The notes under the pieces: generated by a model
Databases searched by the model: none
Told to the model about the DNA's origin: nothing
What the model saw: the letters and a program-made list of their open reading frames with translations, nothing else
Shown here: positions 12,929-21,380 of the stretch, piece by piece
Position numbering within the stretch: position 1 is the stretch's first letter
Layout of the letters: each line of letters starts with the position of its first letter
Program-made: the position numbers and the translations under genes
NCBI RefSeq assembly: GCF_004323635.1
Contig: NZ_CP036516.1
Span: forward strand, 62,001-126,000
Direction of reading: 5' to 3'
Source: Lichenihabitans psoromatis
GTDB taxonomy: Bacteria > Pseudomonadota > Alphaproteobacteria > Rhizobiales > Beijerinckiaceae
DNA: 64,000 bases

Positions 12929-13356
12929 GAGGCGAGGCTCTCTTCGTCCCGCTCGGTCGGTATGGAAAGGCTCGCGGCACGGCGCAGCTTGGACCCGTAG
13001 GCGACCGTCATTTCGGTCAGATCGGCGTCGATCGCCGCTACCATCTGGTGGAGCCCGAGCCACACCGGTTCCGTATCCTCGATGCGCACGGCCTGCCCAC
13101 GGTGGATCGCTTTCAGCACCTGCAAGAGGTTGCGGCCGACCATCCGAACTTGGCCGGCGAGCAGGATGACGGCCTGCGTATTCTGCGCCGAGAGCGCGGG
13201 TCCGGCTTGCACCGACGCGCGGATGAGACGCCGGACCACCTCGGCCTTCGGTAGACCGAACAGGGCCGCGGCTTGCTGCAGACGCTGCTCATCCGCGTCG
13301 GAAAGCTCGGTGCGAAGCCGTGCCTTGCGTCGAGGGTTGCCGGCCGTGCGTGCCAC
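12925..13356 (-). CDS. MobC-like relaxosome accessory protein
   Basis: A small basic protein of 143 residues has a ribbon-helix-helix-like N-terminal region (RLRTELSDADEQRLQQAAAL followed by PKAEVVRRLIRASV). The C-terminal half contains AGQVRMVGRNLLQVLKAIHR, which resembles MobC/TraJ-type accessory proteins that help the relaxase bind oriT. GTG 13356 is preferred because GGAGGG lies 8-9 nt upstream and the upstream extension is proline and glycine rich without family features. Its stop overlaps the relaxase ATG by 4 bases, so translation is coupled. The alternative start is at 13458. Confidence 0.75.
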   Translation of the reverse strand: MARTAGNPRRKARLRTELSDADEQRLQQAAALFGLPKAEVVRRLIRASVQAGPALSAQNTQAVILLAGQVRMVGRNLLQVLKAIHRGQAVRIEDTEPVWLGLHQMVAAIDADLTEMTVAYGSKLRRAASLSIPTERDEESLAS

Positions 13357-13919
13357 CTCGCCCTCCCCCTTCTCGGCCACCAATCCGACCGGGGTCGGAC
13401 CTCTCGGCGCGAAGGCGCCCCGGCTGCGTCCAGCAGCCACCCCGGTTGTGGCCCACAAACCGGTATCTTGTCAACTAATATACACTATAATAAACCTACA
13501 TGAAGCCTGGGTCGCAGAGGCCCTGAGCCCGCGGCACCGGACCAATCAAAAGCCACGGCCGCATCGCGTGAGCGCTTCACCGCACCGCAATCGAACACTC
13601 CGGCAACGCCGGAATACCGCATTCCGGCACTTGCTCATTCCTTGCTTCGCGACCTCCGGCATTCTCAAATCCACTCATTCGCACGGTCCACACATCACGC
13701 ATGATCGAACCACTTCATCAGCGAAACCCCGCATCGTTGGATTGCGCCACTCCGCTACTGTCGACCCTGGGCACTGCCGTTCTCCCGCACACCTGCGCTG
13801 CGGCAAAACATGATCGTGGGAAAGCCGCAAAGCCAGCCTGCCGAATTGCATTACATCTAATATAATGTATGTACGAGATCTACGGCTCGCCGAGCCCGGC
13901 ATTCACATGAGGACCCTCC
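13357..13919. other. Candidate oriT and divergent promoter region
   Basis: The gap lies between the divergently read relaxase operon and the VirC1-like gene, the usual place of a transfer origin. At 13599-13613 TCCGGC-AAC-GCCGGA forms one hairpin. At 13608-13628 GCCGGAAT-ACCGC-ATTCCGGC forms a second, perfect 8-bp stem that shares its left arm with the first, so the two are mutually exclusive. The motif TCCGGCA recurs near 13652. AT-rich stretches at 13471-13492 and 13854-13866, the latter with TATAAT at 13861, are candidate promoters for the two sides. The nick site was not identified. Confidence 0.5.
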
Positions 13920-14621
13920 ATGCCGAGTATCTTCGCCGTCGCCAATCCGAAGGGCGGGAGCGGCAAGACCACCGTGGCCATCATCCTCTCCGGAGAGTTT
14001 GCCAAGCACGGCTACTCCGTCGCCATCGTCGATGCCGACCCGCAGGGTTCCTCCTACCAGTGGCACGCCTCCTCGGTCGCCCGCGGCCTCAGTCCTAACG
14101 GCATCGACCTCATCCGGGCTCCCGACGAGAAAGCGCTGGACAAAGCCATAGAGCAGCTCGATGCCTACGACGTCGTCGTCATCGACACCCCCGGCTATTA
14201 CGGCGAGGCCCTGATCCAATCGGCCCTTCGGGCCGACCTCCTGGTCCTGCCCTGCAAAGTTCACACCTTCGACGCATCGCAGGTGGTCCGCACCATCCGG
14301 AACCTCGAGCGGCATGCCGATGATGCGAAGCTACCCATGATCCAGCACCGCGTCCTCTTCAACGAGTATGACAGCCTCGACCGCAACACGCGTCCATTGC
14401 GAGAGGTCGTCGCCTACCTCGACGGCGAACGCGTGCCGGTCTGTGCCAACGCGCTCTACCGCCGCGTGACCTACCGCACCATGACGAGCGGACACGGGAC
14501 GCTCTACCAAATGAGCGACAAGGACGAGTCGGTGCGCAAGGCGCGCTACAACGCCGACCAGGTCGTTCGCGAACTCCTCGCGGCCAGCCAGAGCACGACC
14601 ACGGCCGAGGCCACACCATGA
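13920..14621 (+). CDS. ParA/VirC1-like ATPase
   Basis: A MinD/ParA-superfamily ATPase of 233 residues carries the deviant Walker A KGGSGKTT at 10-17, the DADPQGS Walker A' region at 39-45, and VVVIDTPG Walker B near 86-93. It lacks the N-terminal helix-turn-helix seen in the plasmid RepA at 19113, so it is a separate function. Next to the relaxase and overlapping a small partner, it resembles Agrobacterium VirC1, which recruits the relaxosome to the VirD4 coupling protein at the cell pole. A role in segregation cannot be excluded. ATG 13920 is well placed and TATAAT lies 55 bp upstream. Confidence 0.85.
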   Translation: MPSIFAVANPKGGSGKTTVAIILSGEFAKHGYSVAIVDADPQGSSYQWHASSVARGLSPNGIDLIRAPDEKALDKAIEQLDAYDVVVIDTPGYYGEALIQSALRADLLVLPCKVHTFDASQVVRTIRNLERHADDAKLPMIQHRVLFNEYDSLDRNTRPLREVVAYLDGERVPVCANALYRRVTYRTMTSGHGTLYQMSDKDESVRKARYNADQVVRELLAASQSTTTAEATP

Positions 14622-15034
14622 GCGACGCGGCAGAAGTTCCGAAGGCAGAGCGCCCTGCCCTGCCCCGCGACACCTTTCGGCATCAGCGAACCGCATCGAC
14701 GTCGCCAATGCCGGTCGTGGTCACGCCGGATTACAGCGAGCTCAAGGGTAGCACGCCTGTCGTGGGGCCGGATCGGCTCGGGTCGGAACGCGAGCAAGCC
14801 GTCGCCCCGAGACTGCGGCCCAAGGCGAAGTCCGTGTCTCCCAGAAACCCATTCGCAGGCTATGGCGAGCGGACATCGTCGCGCCCCTATGCCCTCCGCC
14901 TGCCCGATGCCATCGACCTGGTGCTGCGCCAGATGGCGGCCGAGGAGCGGACGCAACCGCTCCGCGTCATCGATCGCATCCTCTATGAACACCTGAAACG
15001 ATCCGGGCGCCTGCCACCTCTAGACCGCACCTGA
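14618..15034 (+). CDS. Small partner of the VirC1-like ATPase (VirC2-like position)
   Basis: A protein of 138 residues has a disordered, proline-rich front and a compact C-terminal 60 residues (SRPYALRLPDAIDLVLRQMA, then LRVIDRILYEHLKRSG). That tail resembles a ribbon-helix-helix DNA-binding fold. Its ATG overlaps the ATPase stop by 4 bases, so the two are co-translated. VirC2 of Agrobacterium occupies the same position and is a ribbon-helix-helix protein that binds near the transfer origin. Sequence similarity is too weak for me to assign that name firmly. Confidence 0.6.
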   Translation: MSDAAEVPKAERPALPRDTFRHQRTASTSPMPVVVTPDYSELKGSTPVVGPDRLGSEREQAVAPRLRPKAKSVSPRNPFAGYGERTSSRPYALRLPDAIDLVLRQMAAEERTQPLRVIDRILYEHLKRSGRLPPLDRT

Positions 15035-15225
15035 CCACAGCCCCTCCGCCGTCCCTACAGCGCTATTGGGGGAGCGCGGGACGGCTCCGGCGCTGCTCCG
15101 CTTCGCTGCGGTCGCTCCCGCGACTGGACAGCTGCCGGAAGGCTTAACGGGGAGATCAGACATTCAATATACAAGACGTCGGCGCCGGCGTACGATCGCG
15201 CGCCACGCCGAGGCCCGCGCCCCAG

Positions 15226-15597
15226 ATGCCGCCCGTTCGCAAGCCCAAGGTCATCGACAATTCCATTCTCAACGAAATGCTCGCCATTAGGCTGCAGCAG
15301 CTCGAGATCGAGAATGGTGGGATGGAGGCGTTCCTGCCGAAAACCGGACTGGCGCGAGGCACTTACTATCAGGTGCTCCGCGGCATCGGGAACCCGACCC
15401 TCAAGACGCTTGATCGCATTGCGTCCAGCCTGAATTTGAGTGTCCTCGAGCTGCTGGGGTTCGATATCGACGATGCCCGGCGCGCCCTCAAGAAGAGCGG
15501 TGTCAGCTACGACGATCTCGCCTCGGCGCTCGTGAAGAGGAATGAGGCCGACCGGCGCGTCGCGCGTCAGACGCGTTCGAGGAAGCTGCCCGGCTAA
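15226..15597 (+). CDS. XRE-family helix-turn-helix regulator
   Basis: The 123-residue protein contains a lambda-repressor-like helix-turn-helix. It reads FLPKTGLARGTYYQVLRG then NPTLKTLDRIASSLNLSVLELLG at about 40-85, followed by a short charged tail. No ligand domain is present. It is likely a local repressor. It stands alone between the transfer genes and the DUF736 gene. AATATACAA at 15165 is a possible -10 region. The start ATG 15226 is internal to an open frame, and no strong Shine-Dalgarno sequence is seen. Confidence 0.7.
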   Translation: MPPVRKPKVIDNSILNEMLAIRLQQLEIENGGMEAFLPKTGLARGTYYQVLRGIGNPTLKTLDRIASSLNLSVLELLGFDIDDARRALKKSGVSYDDLASALVKRNEADRRVARQTRSRKLPG

Positions 15598-15762
15598 CTT
15601 TGAATCGCCCATACCGCTTCGTGGCTCCGACGTGACCGTTAACGTACTTTGTCTCGGTCGAAGCTTCGAAGCTGCCTTTCGTTTCGGCCAGGATGCGCCA
15701 GCAGCAGGATGGCTGAGTGGTTGCGCCCCGCTCTGTTCGGAGCGGGGCCTGGTGTCGAGGTG

Positions 15763-16083
15763 TCAGCTGGCGGGGTTCCAGATGATGACCTTCTTGGTGG
15801 GGTCGTCGCCGGGCGCCGGGGCGACATTGCCGTAGATGGTGCCGAACTCGGGAGCCGAGAGCGACACCGAGATGTACTCCTCGCCGGTGTTCTTCGAGAT
15901 CCGGTTCCAGCCCGCGCCCACCTCGAAGCCGTTCTTGCGGGACACGATCCGGTAGTCCGGCTCGTTCTCCTTCGCCTTGCGGCTGTTGGGCACCAGCGCA
16001 ATCGGCGCCGTGACGTTGAGGGTGGTCAGCGTGCCTTCGAGGTTGCCGTCCTGCTTCTGGGTGAGGGTTGCGATCGTGGCCAT
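15763..16083 (-). CDS. DUF736 family protein, copy A
   Basis: This 106-residue protein belongs to DUF736, common on alphaproteobacterial plasmids and integrative elements and of unknown function. It opens MATIATLTQKQDGNLEGTLT and has the family pattern IALVPN then DYRIVSRKNGFEVGAGWN and EYISVSLSAPEFGTIYGN. AAGGA precedes the ATG. The gene and 306 bp of upstream DNA are repeated exactly at 20754-21380. A stem GCCCCGCTC/GAGCGGGGC at 15725-15748 lies just past the stop and may act as a weak terminator, although no U-run follows it. Confidence 0.85.
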   Translation of the reverse strand: MATIATLTQKQDGNLEGTLTTLNVTAPIALVPNSRKAKENEPDYRIVSRKNGFEVGAGWNRISKNTGEEYISVSLSAPEFGTIYGNVAPAPGDDPTKKVIIWNPAS

Positions 16084-16389
16084 TGGGTTGTCCTTGAGGT
16101 TTGGTCGGGGTCCATTCCCCGATGACGACCAAAGGAAGGGGCCGGGCGCCGACGTCACCAAGCGAAAGCGCCGGGGAACCCCCTGCCCGGGGCCTCGTGG
16201 CGCTCGCGCCATGGGGTGGGTTGCGGGGTTGACGGAACAAGGCGACCGAGACCCGGACAAAGGCGTCACAAGGGAGGGGATGGGCCGCGACACGACCCAT
16301 CAAGGACACCGAGACAACAAGGCCAAGCCGCCGGAAGCCAGATGCAGGCAGGACATGAACGCCCCTACCCTCGCGTGAAGCGGCGTGAT
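15763..16389. repeat. 627-bp direct repeat, copy A, left of repABC
   Basis: Bases 15763-16389 are identical by eye to 20754-21380 and in the same orientation, offset 4991 bp. The unit holds a whole DUF736 gene and its upstream region. Outside the unit the sequences diverge at once on the right. On the left a similar but not identical GC hairpin continues for about 40 bp, which suggests an older duplication homogenised by gene conversion. Confidence 0.92.
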
Positions 16390-16640
16390 GCATCCAAACT
16401 CCGGCCGAACGATGGGAAGCCTGGACCTGAAATGTCCACGCGGGTTGTCGGGGTGATATGATGATCGGCATCGTCGGACACCCGAACCAGCATCACGGTC
16501 GATCGCCCGCGAAGTTCAAACGATGTGAACCCTCATCTGAGGCGGCACGTCGACAGGGCGCTCCGTTCTGGCGAACAGCGTTCACGATGGCATCTGGACC
16601 GAACTGCCCTACCCTTCCGAAAGGAGCACCGCTCTCCACA
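16084..16640. other. Gene-free interval upstream of DUF736 copy A and downstream of repC
   Basis: Bases 16084-16389 are the duplicated upstream region of the DUF736 gene. The remaining 250 bp to the end of repC contain no reading frame that I can support and no obvious hairpin with a T-run. Confidence 0.5.
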
Positions 16641-17870
16641 TCAGGCCCGCTTCCTTTCGCGCTGCCGGGACCCAATGAGCGCCATGAGCATGGGCCCGAC
16701 CGAGAACGCCCCCTCCTCCGCTCGCCGGGTCAGATCACGTATGTAGCCCCCGGCGCTGCTGATCGTGGCGCCGCGCTGCAGGATCGCTGCGACCACGATC
16801 GCGGCCTGGGTTTCGCCCATCACGGCTTGAGCTGTATCCCACGCGCTCGGACTGATTCCCAGCATGGGCCGCACGACACCGACCGTCGCCAGGAAGTCCC
16901 GCCAGTTTGAGATGCCCCCCTTCGCGTAGTCTGAGAGGTCAGGGCATGCGTCGAGGACCATCCCGAGAGGATACACCCCAAGCGGCAGCCTCGCTTTTGC
17001 CGAAAGTGGCTCGACGCTCGCCCCCATGTCTTTTCGAGAGACAGGTTCAAGTTCAATAAGGGTGTCTGGATTTGAATTCTGTTTGTGCCGCTCAGTTTGA
17101 GACTCATTGGCGCTTATATTCTGGGTTTCTGTGTGGGATTCCAGGATGTTGAGCACCTCGTCGGCGAGCATTGACAACTCGTCGGCCAGCGGGGCGAGTT
17201 CTGCCTGGCTCGCGGTTCGCGGAACCCGCCCGACGATGCCTCGGAAAAGGGCATGGATATCGGCCCAGGTCGCCGGCCCCTCCCCAGACCCTCGGGTCGG
17301 CACTCCTTCTTCGATACCGGTCGCGATCATCTTGGCGATGTCGCGCCGGCACAGGGTGATACGTTCGCGGACGATCTTGAGCGCACGCTCCTCGGCGAGC
17401 ACCTCCTCCGCCCAGGCACCAAAGCTTTCGGCTCTCACCACGATGGGGGAAAGGTCGAAGCCGAAGGCGAGTTCGACATCCCCTCCCCTGCCCTTCCGGG
17501 CATAGCGCTTGCCGTTGGGACTATCGCGTCGAACAATCAGACCCGCATCGACGAGTGCCGCAATGTGACGCCGAAGCGTCGCGGGCGCCATGCCGTGCGC
17601 CCGCAGGGCCAGCTGCTGATTCGACGGCCAGACGATGAGGTCCTCGCCGGTCAGGACCGTCTCCGGATGAAACGTCAGGAGCGCGTCGAGGACCGCCAGC
17701 GCGCGCTCGGATACGCCGATGCGCGCTTTCGCGGTGCAGATCGTCCTGAACACGCTCCACTTGTGGACGGCCTTTTCCGGGGGCCGCGTCTTCGCGAGCG
17801 CCTGGTTCGTCACGTGGGCGAGTGTAAGGGTCCGCCGCCCAAAGGGCGTCGTCGATTGGTACAGTTCCAT
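16641..17870 (-). CDS. repC: RepC plasmid replication initiator
   Basis: RepC initiates replication of repABC plasmids and binds an origin that lies within its own gene. The 409-residue product starts MELYQSTTPFGRRTLTLAHV, the standard opening of the family. It continues with a winged-helix region (LPATLRRHIAALVDAGLIVR-like segment at about 85-110) and ends in the usual GGYIRDLTRRAEEG domain. ATG 17870 is chosen over ATG 17885 because it fits family N-termini and has GAGG 8 nt upstream. The middle, around 255-285 (HTETQNISANESQTERHKQN), is low-complexity and AT-rich at DNA level, as expected for the origin. It is the third gene of the operon, separated from repB by the antisense RNA region. 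Confidence 0.95.
   Translation of the reverse strand: MELYQSTTPFGRRTLTLAHVTNQALAKTRPPEKAVHKWSVFRTICTAKARIGVSERALAVLDALLTFHPETVLTGEDLIVWPSNQQLALRAHGMAPATLRRHIAALVDAGLIVRRDSPNGKRYARKGRGGDVELAFGFDLSPIVVRAESFGAWAEEVLAEERALKIVRERITLCRRDIAKMIATGIEEGVPTRGSGEGPATWADIHALFRGIVGRVPRTASQAELAPLADELSMLADEVLNILESHTETQNISANESQTERHKQNSNPDTLIELEPVSRKDMGASVEPLSAKARLPLGVYPLGMVLDACPDLSDYAKGGISNWRDFLATVGVVRPMLGISPSAWDTAQAVMGETQAAIVVAAILQRGATISSAGGYIRDLTRRAEEGAFSVGPMLMALIGSRQRERKRA
17020..17150. other. Candidate replication origin inside repC
   Basis: In characterised repABC plasmids the origin lies in an AT-rich part of the repC reading frame. The only clearly AT-rich stretch in this repC is about 17020-17150, matching the low-complexity protein segment. 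The position is inferred; no iterons were identified. Confidence 0.4.
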
Positions 17871-17937
17871 GTCCTTGCCTCTCATGGGGCAAAGGAAATC
17901 CGCTCGCCGAAACGGCGCTACTTTAGCGTCAAAACTC

Positions 17938-18026
17938 TTGACGGTGAGTCCAGGAAGTGCGATTCTCTAAGTCGCCAAACCACGAGAAGGGCCTTCGGAA
18001 CTCCGTTTCGGGGGCCTTTTTCTTTT
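17938..18026 (+). ncRNA. Countertranscribed RNA (incompatibility RNA) between repB and repC, with promoter and terminator
   Basis: On the strand opposite repABC a promoter TTGACG (17938-17943), 17-bp spacer and GATTCT (17961-17966) would start RNA near 17973. A strong hairpin follows: GGCCTTCGGAAC at 17990-18001, loop TCC, and GTTTCGGGGGCC at 18005-18016, with 12 pairs including three G-U, then TTTTTCTTTT. The RNA would be about 50 nt. In repABC plasmids this antisense RNA represses repC expression and determines incompatibility. Confidence 0.85.
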
Positions 18027-18090
18027 GCCGGTTACAAGTCTCCAGGGTTGCGCTTCATCCCGACCAGCTTTCAGATGCCGATCAAGCTCG

Positions 18091-19110
18091 TCAGGCGGAA
18101 GAATTCTCCGCCTTGAATTCGTCGTACAGGGCCTGCAGCCGGCCTTTGACGTAGTCGCCGAATTTCGGCGCTGTCCGATCGTCGAACACCATCGTGAGAC
18201 GCTTGCTGCCGCGAGAGATCCGAGCCGCTTGCGTACCGTCGGCGGTACTCCAGTTCTCGGATTGAACACGAGCGGGCCTTGTCTTAATATCGCTCATAAG
18301 CGCTTCAAAGCGCTTATCGGAATCCAGCGAGGCAAAGTCAGGCTGAGACACTATTCGCTCGGCACGCGATCGGTTTTCTTGCTTTTCTAAAAGCTCAGTC
18401 AGTTCCTGCCAGCGCACCCGTCCGTAAGCCGGGGCAGGTCCTATCGACTCGATGATCTCAGCTGGGACTCGTCGGGCAACGGCTATGAGCCGTGAGAGGG
18501 CCGCCTTATCGACAGCGAGCGCAGCCATGATGGTCTCGCGTGTGAACTTGCGGTCTTCGAGACGAGCAGCGAACCGGGCTCTCTCGATAAAAGTCAGGTC
18601 GGTGCGACCGCTATTCTCCTGGCCCTGCGCGATGACTAGTTGTTCATCGCTAAGTTGCCTCACGACAGCGCGAACCTTTATGCCCAGTTCGCGCGCCGCA
18701 CGCAGTCTTCGGTGGCCGAACGCCACCTCGTAGCGACTCTCATTCCCAGCCTTCGGCCTGACAAGGATGGGAACGTTCTGCCCGTGCTCTCGAATGAGCT
18801 CTCGGAACGCAGTGCTTTGCTCCTCGGATGCATCCATTCTATCTGCAACGAAAGAGTTGTCGATCTGCGACGGTTCAAGCTCAATTATAACCTGACCTTC
18901 GATCAGCTTTTGCTCGATCTCGTCGGCGCGCTTCACCTTATCTGTCATGCCGCCAAGGGACTGCGAAATTGCGCCCAGCGCACTCGACTGCTTGATGCTG
19001 CGCTCCATACCCAACAACGGTCGCGACTTCGCCGACGCGGGAAGAGACGAGGCTTGGTCCGCTTCACGTTCGTGCGAAGGTGCGGGATCGAAGTTGATTT
19101 TTCGAGCCAT
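18091..19110 (-). CDS. repB: RepB plasmid partition protein (ParB family)
   Basis: RepB binds the centromere-like parS sites and works with RepA to segregate the plasmid. The 339-residue protein has the RepB signature with a long N-terminal region, VIIELEPSQIDNSFVADRMD, the ParB box YEVAFGHRRLRAARELGI near 135, and the helix-turn-helix region around FTRETIMAALAVDKAALSRL. It starts 3 bp after the repA stop, so the two are one transcript. Length and domain order are normal for the family. Confidence 0.95.
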   Translation of the reverse strand: MARKINFDPAPSHEREADQASSLPASAKSRPLLGMERSIKQSSALGAISQSLGGMTDKVKRADEIEQKLIEGQVIIELEPSQIDNSFVADRMDASEEQSTAFRELIREHGQNVPILVRPKAGNESRYEVAFGHRRLRAARELGIKVRAVVRQLSDEQLVIAQGQENSGRTDLTFIERARFAARLEDRKFTRETIMAALAVDKAALSRLIAVARRVPAEIIESIGPAPAYGRVRWQELTELLEKQENRSRAERIVSQPDFASLDSDKRFEALMSDIKTRPARVQSENWSTADGTQAARISRGSKRLTMVFDDRTAPKFGDYVKGRLQALYDEFKAENSSA

Positions 19111-19112
19111 CG

Positions 19113-20318
19113 TCAGCCTCTAGCCCAGGCTTGTCGCATCAGCCCCTCGATCTCGCCATTGACCAAGTCAAGTGCTTCTACAGCCCTGTCATACGTCCCG
19201 CGTGTGAACTGCTGTCGCTCAACCTCGTAGAGGGTCTGCTTGGTCAGGCCAGCATCTGCAACCGCGGTACTCTTAACCATCGGATGCGTGAGAACACGGG
19301 AGCCGAAAATTGATCGCATCAGACCTACCATCGTAGTTTGCGGACCGTCGCTGGGCTCGTAGCGAGTCACGAGATAGCGCATCCAGTCGTAATGAGTGGT
19401 GCCCCCGGCGTTCGCGACAACATCAAGAAGGCTGCCGGTCATATTCAAAAACTGCGACATTGACATCACGTCGAGCATCTGCGGATGGACCGTGATCAGA
19501 ACGGCCGTAGCGGCGCACAAGGCTGAAAGCGTCAAAAATCCAAGCTGCGGCGGACAATCGATGACTACCACGTCATAAGCATCGCTGACCTGTCCGATTG
19601 CCTCCCCTAATCTCGCGAAGAACAGCGACTCGCGACCCTGCTTACTCAACAAGGCTTTTGGCGTCTCATGCTCGAACTCCATGAGTTCGAGCTGTCCTGG
19701 CACGATGTGCAGGTTGGGAATGTACGTCCCCCGCACGATCTCCGCCATTTCACGACGTTGGTTGTCGTAACGGATCGCGCCGTAGATCGTCTCGTTCTCA
19801 CCGACGTCGAGCTCTGGCTGATGACCAAACAAAGTCGAGAGGCTGGCTTGTGGGTCAAGGTCAATCGCGAGCACGCGATAGCCCCGGAACGCAAGGTACT
19901 CTGCGAGGTGAGCGGCCGTGGTGGTTTTGCCGCTTCCACCTTTGAAGTTCATTACTGAGATAACCTGCAGGGACTCACCGTCGCGCCTATATGGGAGGTA
20001 GCGTTTAGTTCCCTTCCCAGAGCGATCCAGGTCGGCCCGCAAAGCTTCGATGTCTTCGATTGAATAGGTGCGCCGATTGTTTGCTTGAGCCGGAGGGCCC
20101 TTCCCTTCCGCCACAAGCTGCCTGAGGTAGCCTTCTGCTATACCTATAAAACGCGCTGCCTCTCCAGGAGAAAAGCGACGCAAGTTCTTCTGAGCCTGCG
20201 GTGGGAAATCGCGAAGCTGCTGAGCTTGAAGCCGCGCAGAAAGCTCCGCAGCGTCTGCGTTGATCAAGCTCCGCAAATCTCCTACGGGCTGTACTTTGAC
20301 GTTGGACGCCGCGGCCAT
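19113..20318 (-). CDS. repA: RepA plasmid partition ATPase (ParA family)
   Basis: RepA is the ATPase of the partition system and represses the repABC promoter. It has an N-terminal helix-turn-helix (RFSPGEAARFIGIAEGYLRQ), a YLPYRRDGE linker, Walker A FKGGSGKTTTAAHLA, DLDPQASLSTLFGH and Walker B VVVIDCPPQLG. ATG 20318 gives the family's usual spacing before the HTH. A TTG at 20423 would add 35 residues with weak support. Two palindromes that look like RepA/RepB sites lie upstream. It is the first gene of repABC and its stop is 3 bp before repB. Confidence 0.95.
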   Translation of the reverse strand: MAAASNVKVQPVGDLRSLINADAAELSARLQAQQLRDFPPQAQKNLRRFSPGEAARFIGIAEGYLRQLVAEGKGPPAQANNRRTYSIEDIEALRADLDRSGKGTKRYLPYRRDGESLQVISVMNFKGGSGKTTTAAHLAEYLAFRGYRVLAIDLDPQASLSTLFGHQPELDVGENETIYGAIRYDNQRREMAEIVRGTYIPNLHIVPGQLELMEFEHETPKALLSKQGRESLFFARLGEAIGQVSDAYDVVVIDCPPQLGFLTLSALCAATAVLITVHPQMLDVMSMSQFLNMTGSLLDVVANAGGTTHYDWMRYLVTRYEPSDGPQTTMVGLMRSIFGSRVLTHPMVKSTAVADAGLTKQTLYEVERQQFTRGTYDRAVEALDLVNGEIEGLMRQAWARG

Positions 20319-20471
20319 TGTCTTCTCTGCATCTGCGTATATCCGTGCTGTCTGCTCGGAAAAGCGCTGATTTGCACATTGCTTCCGATTCGGCCTCTGG
20401 TGCAAGCTATTTTCAGTTAACAAAACCTTTCTAGATGGACCGGATCACGGATGCGCAGCTAGTATGTTTGG

Positions 20472-20487
20472 GTTGTCAGCGTACAAC
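20472..20487. promoter_or_regulatory. parS/operator-like palindrome 1 upstream of repA
   Basis: GTTGTCAGCGTACAAC is a 16-bp imperfect palindrome with GTTGT and ACAAC arms. It matches the GTTnnC...GnnAAC form of repABC partition sites and lies about 155 bp upstream of repA ATG 20318. Confidence 0.6.
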
Positions 20488-20530
20488 GCTCGGCTCCCGT
20501 TCTGGGTTTTGCTATGATGCTCATCAAACG

Positions 20531-20546
20531 GTTGTACGCGGACAAC
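20531..20546. promoter_or_regulatory. parS/operator-like palindrome 2 upstream of repA
   Basis: GTTGTACGCGGACAAC repeats the arms of the first palindrome 59 bp away. Two copies with the same GTTGT/ACAAC arms support a specific binding site for RepB or RepA rather than chance. Confidence 0.6.
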
Positions 20547-20753
20547 CGCTCTCCAAGACGATCTTGAGCGATCGACGAGATCGGTCTCCAGATCCCTGAT
20601 TGTCGGTCAAAGTGGGTTGACACAGCCGCGGACGTGCCGCCTGCCTGACTGCGACTAAGAAAGCGAAATAGGCTAAGATTATAGCCGGAGCGGCAGTGTT
20701 TGCCTGAAGGTCAGGCCCCGCTCTGTGGCGAGCGGGGCCTAGTTGTCGGGGTT

Positions 20754-21074
20754 TCAGCTGGCGGGGTTCCAGATGATGACCTTCTTGGTGGGGTCGTCGC
20801 CGGGCGCCGGGGCGACATTGCCGTAGATGGTGCCGAACTCGGGAGCCGAGAGCGACACCGAGATGTACTCCTCGCCGGTGTTCTTCGAGATCCGGTTCCA
20901 GCCCGCGCCCACCTCGAAGCCGTTCTTGCGGGACACGATCCGGTAGTCCGGCTCGTTCTCCTTCGCCTTGCGGCTGTTGGGCACCAGCGCAATCGGCGCC
21001 GTGACGTTGAGGGTGGTCAGCGTGCCTTCGAGGTTGCCGTCCTGCTTCTGGGTGAGGGTTGCGATCGTGGCCAT
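20754..21074 (-). CDS. DUF736 family protein, copy B
   Basis: The encoded protein is identical to the DUF736 protein at 15763-16083, and the DNA of both gene and upstream region is the same. It sits on the other side of repABC. Since both copies share the entire upstream region, both are likely expressed alike. A GCCCCGCTC/GAGCGGGGC hairpin at 20716-20739 lies past the stop, similar but not identical to the one beside copy A. Confidence 0.85.
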   Translation of the reverse strand: MATIATLTQKQDGNLEGTLTTLNVTAPIALVPNSRKAKENEPDYRIVSRKNGFEVGAGWNRISKNTGEEYISVSLSAPEFGTIYGNVAPAPGDDPTKKVIIWNPAS

Positions 21075-21380
21075 TGGGTTGTCCTTGAGGTTTGGTCGGG
21101 GTCCATTCCCCGATGACGACCAAAGGAAGGGGCCGGGCGCCGACGTCACCAAGCGAAAGCGCCGGGGAACCCCCTGCCCGGGGCCTCGTGGCGCTCGCGC
21201 CATGGGGTGGGTTGCGGGGTTGACGGAACAAGGCGACCGAGACCCGGACAAAGGCGTCACAAGGGAGGGGATGGGCCGCGACACGACCCATCAAGGACAC
21301 CGAGACAACAAGGCCAAGCCGCCGGAAGCCAGATGCAGGCAGGACATGAACGCCCCTACCCTCGCGTGAAGCGGCGTGAT
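20754..21380. repeat. 627-bp direct repeat, copy B, right of repABC
   Basis: Second copy of the unit at 15763-16389, in the same orientation. Together they bracket repC, repB, repA and the antisense RNA. Confidence 0.92.

Noticed and set aside
13920..14621. Second plasmid partition ParA
   Set aside because: It lacks the RepA-type helix-turn-helix, has no ParB partner next to it, and lies by the relaxase with a VirC2-like partner, so a VirC1-like role is more likely.
15725..15748. Rho-independent terminator after DUF736 copy A
   Set aside because: The stem is strong but no U-run follows on the minus strand, so only a hairpin is claimed.
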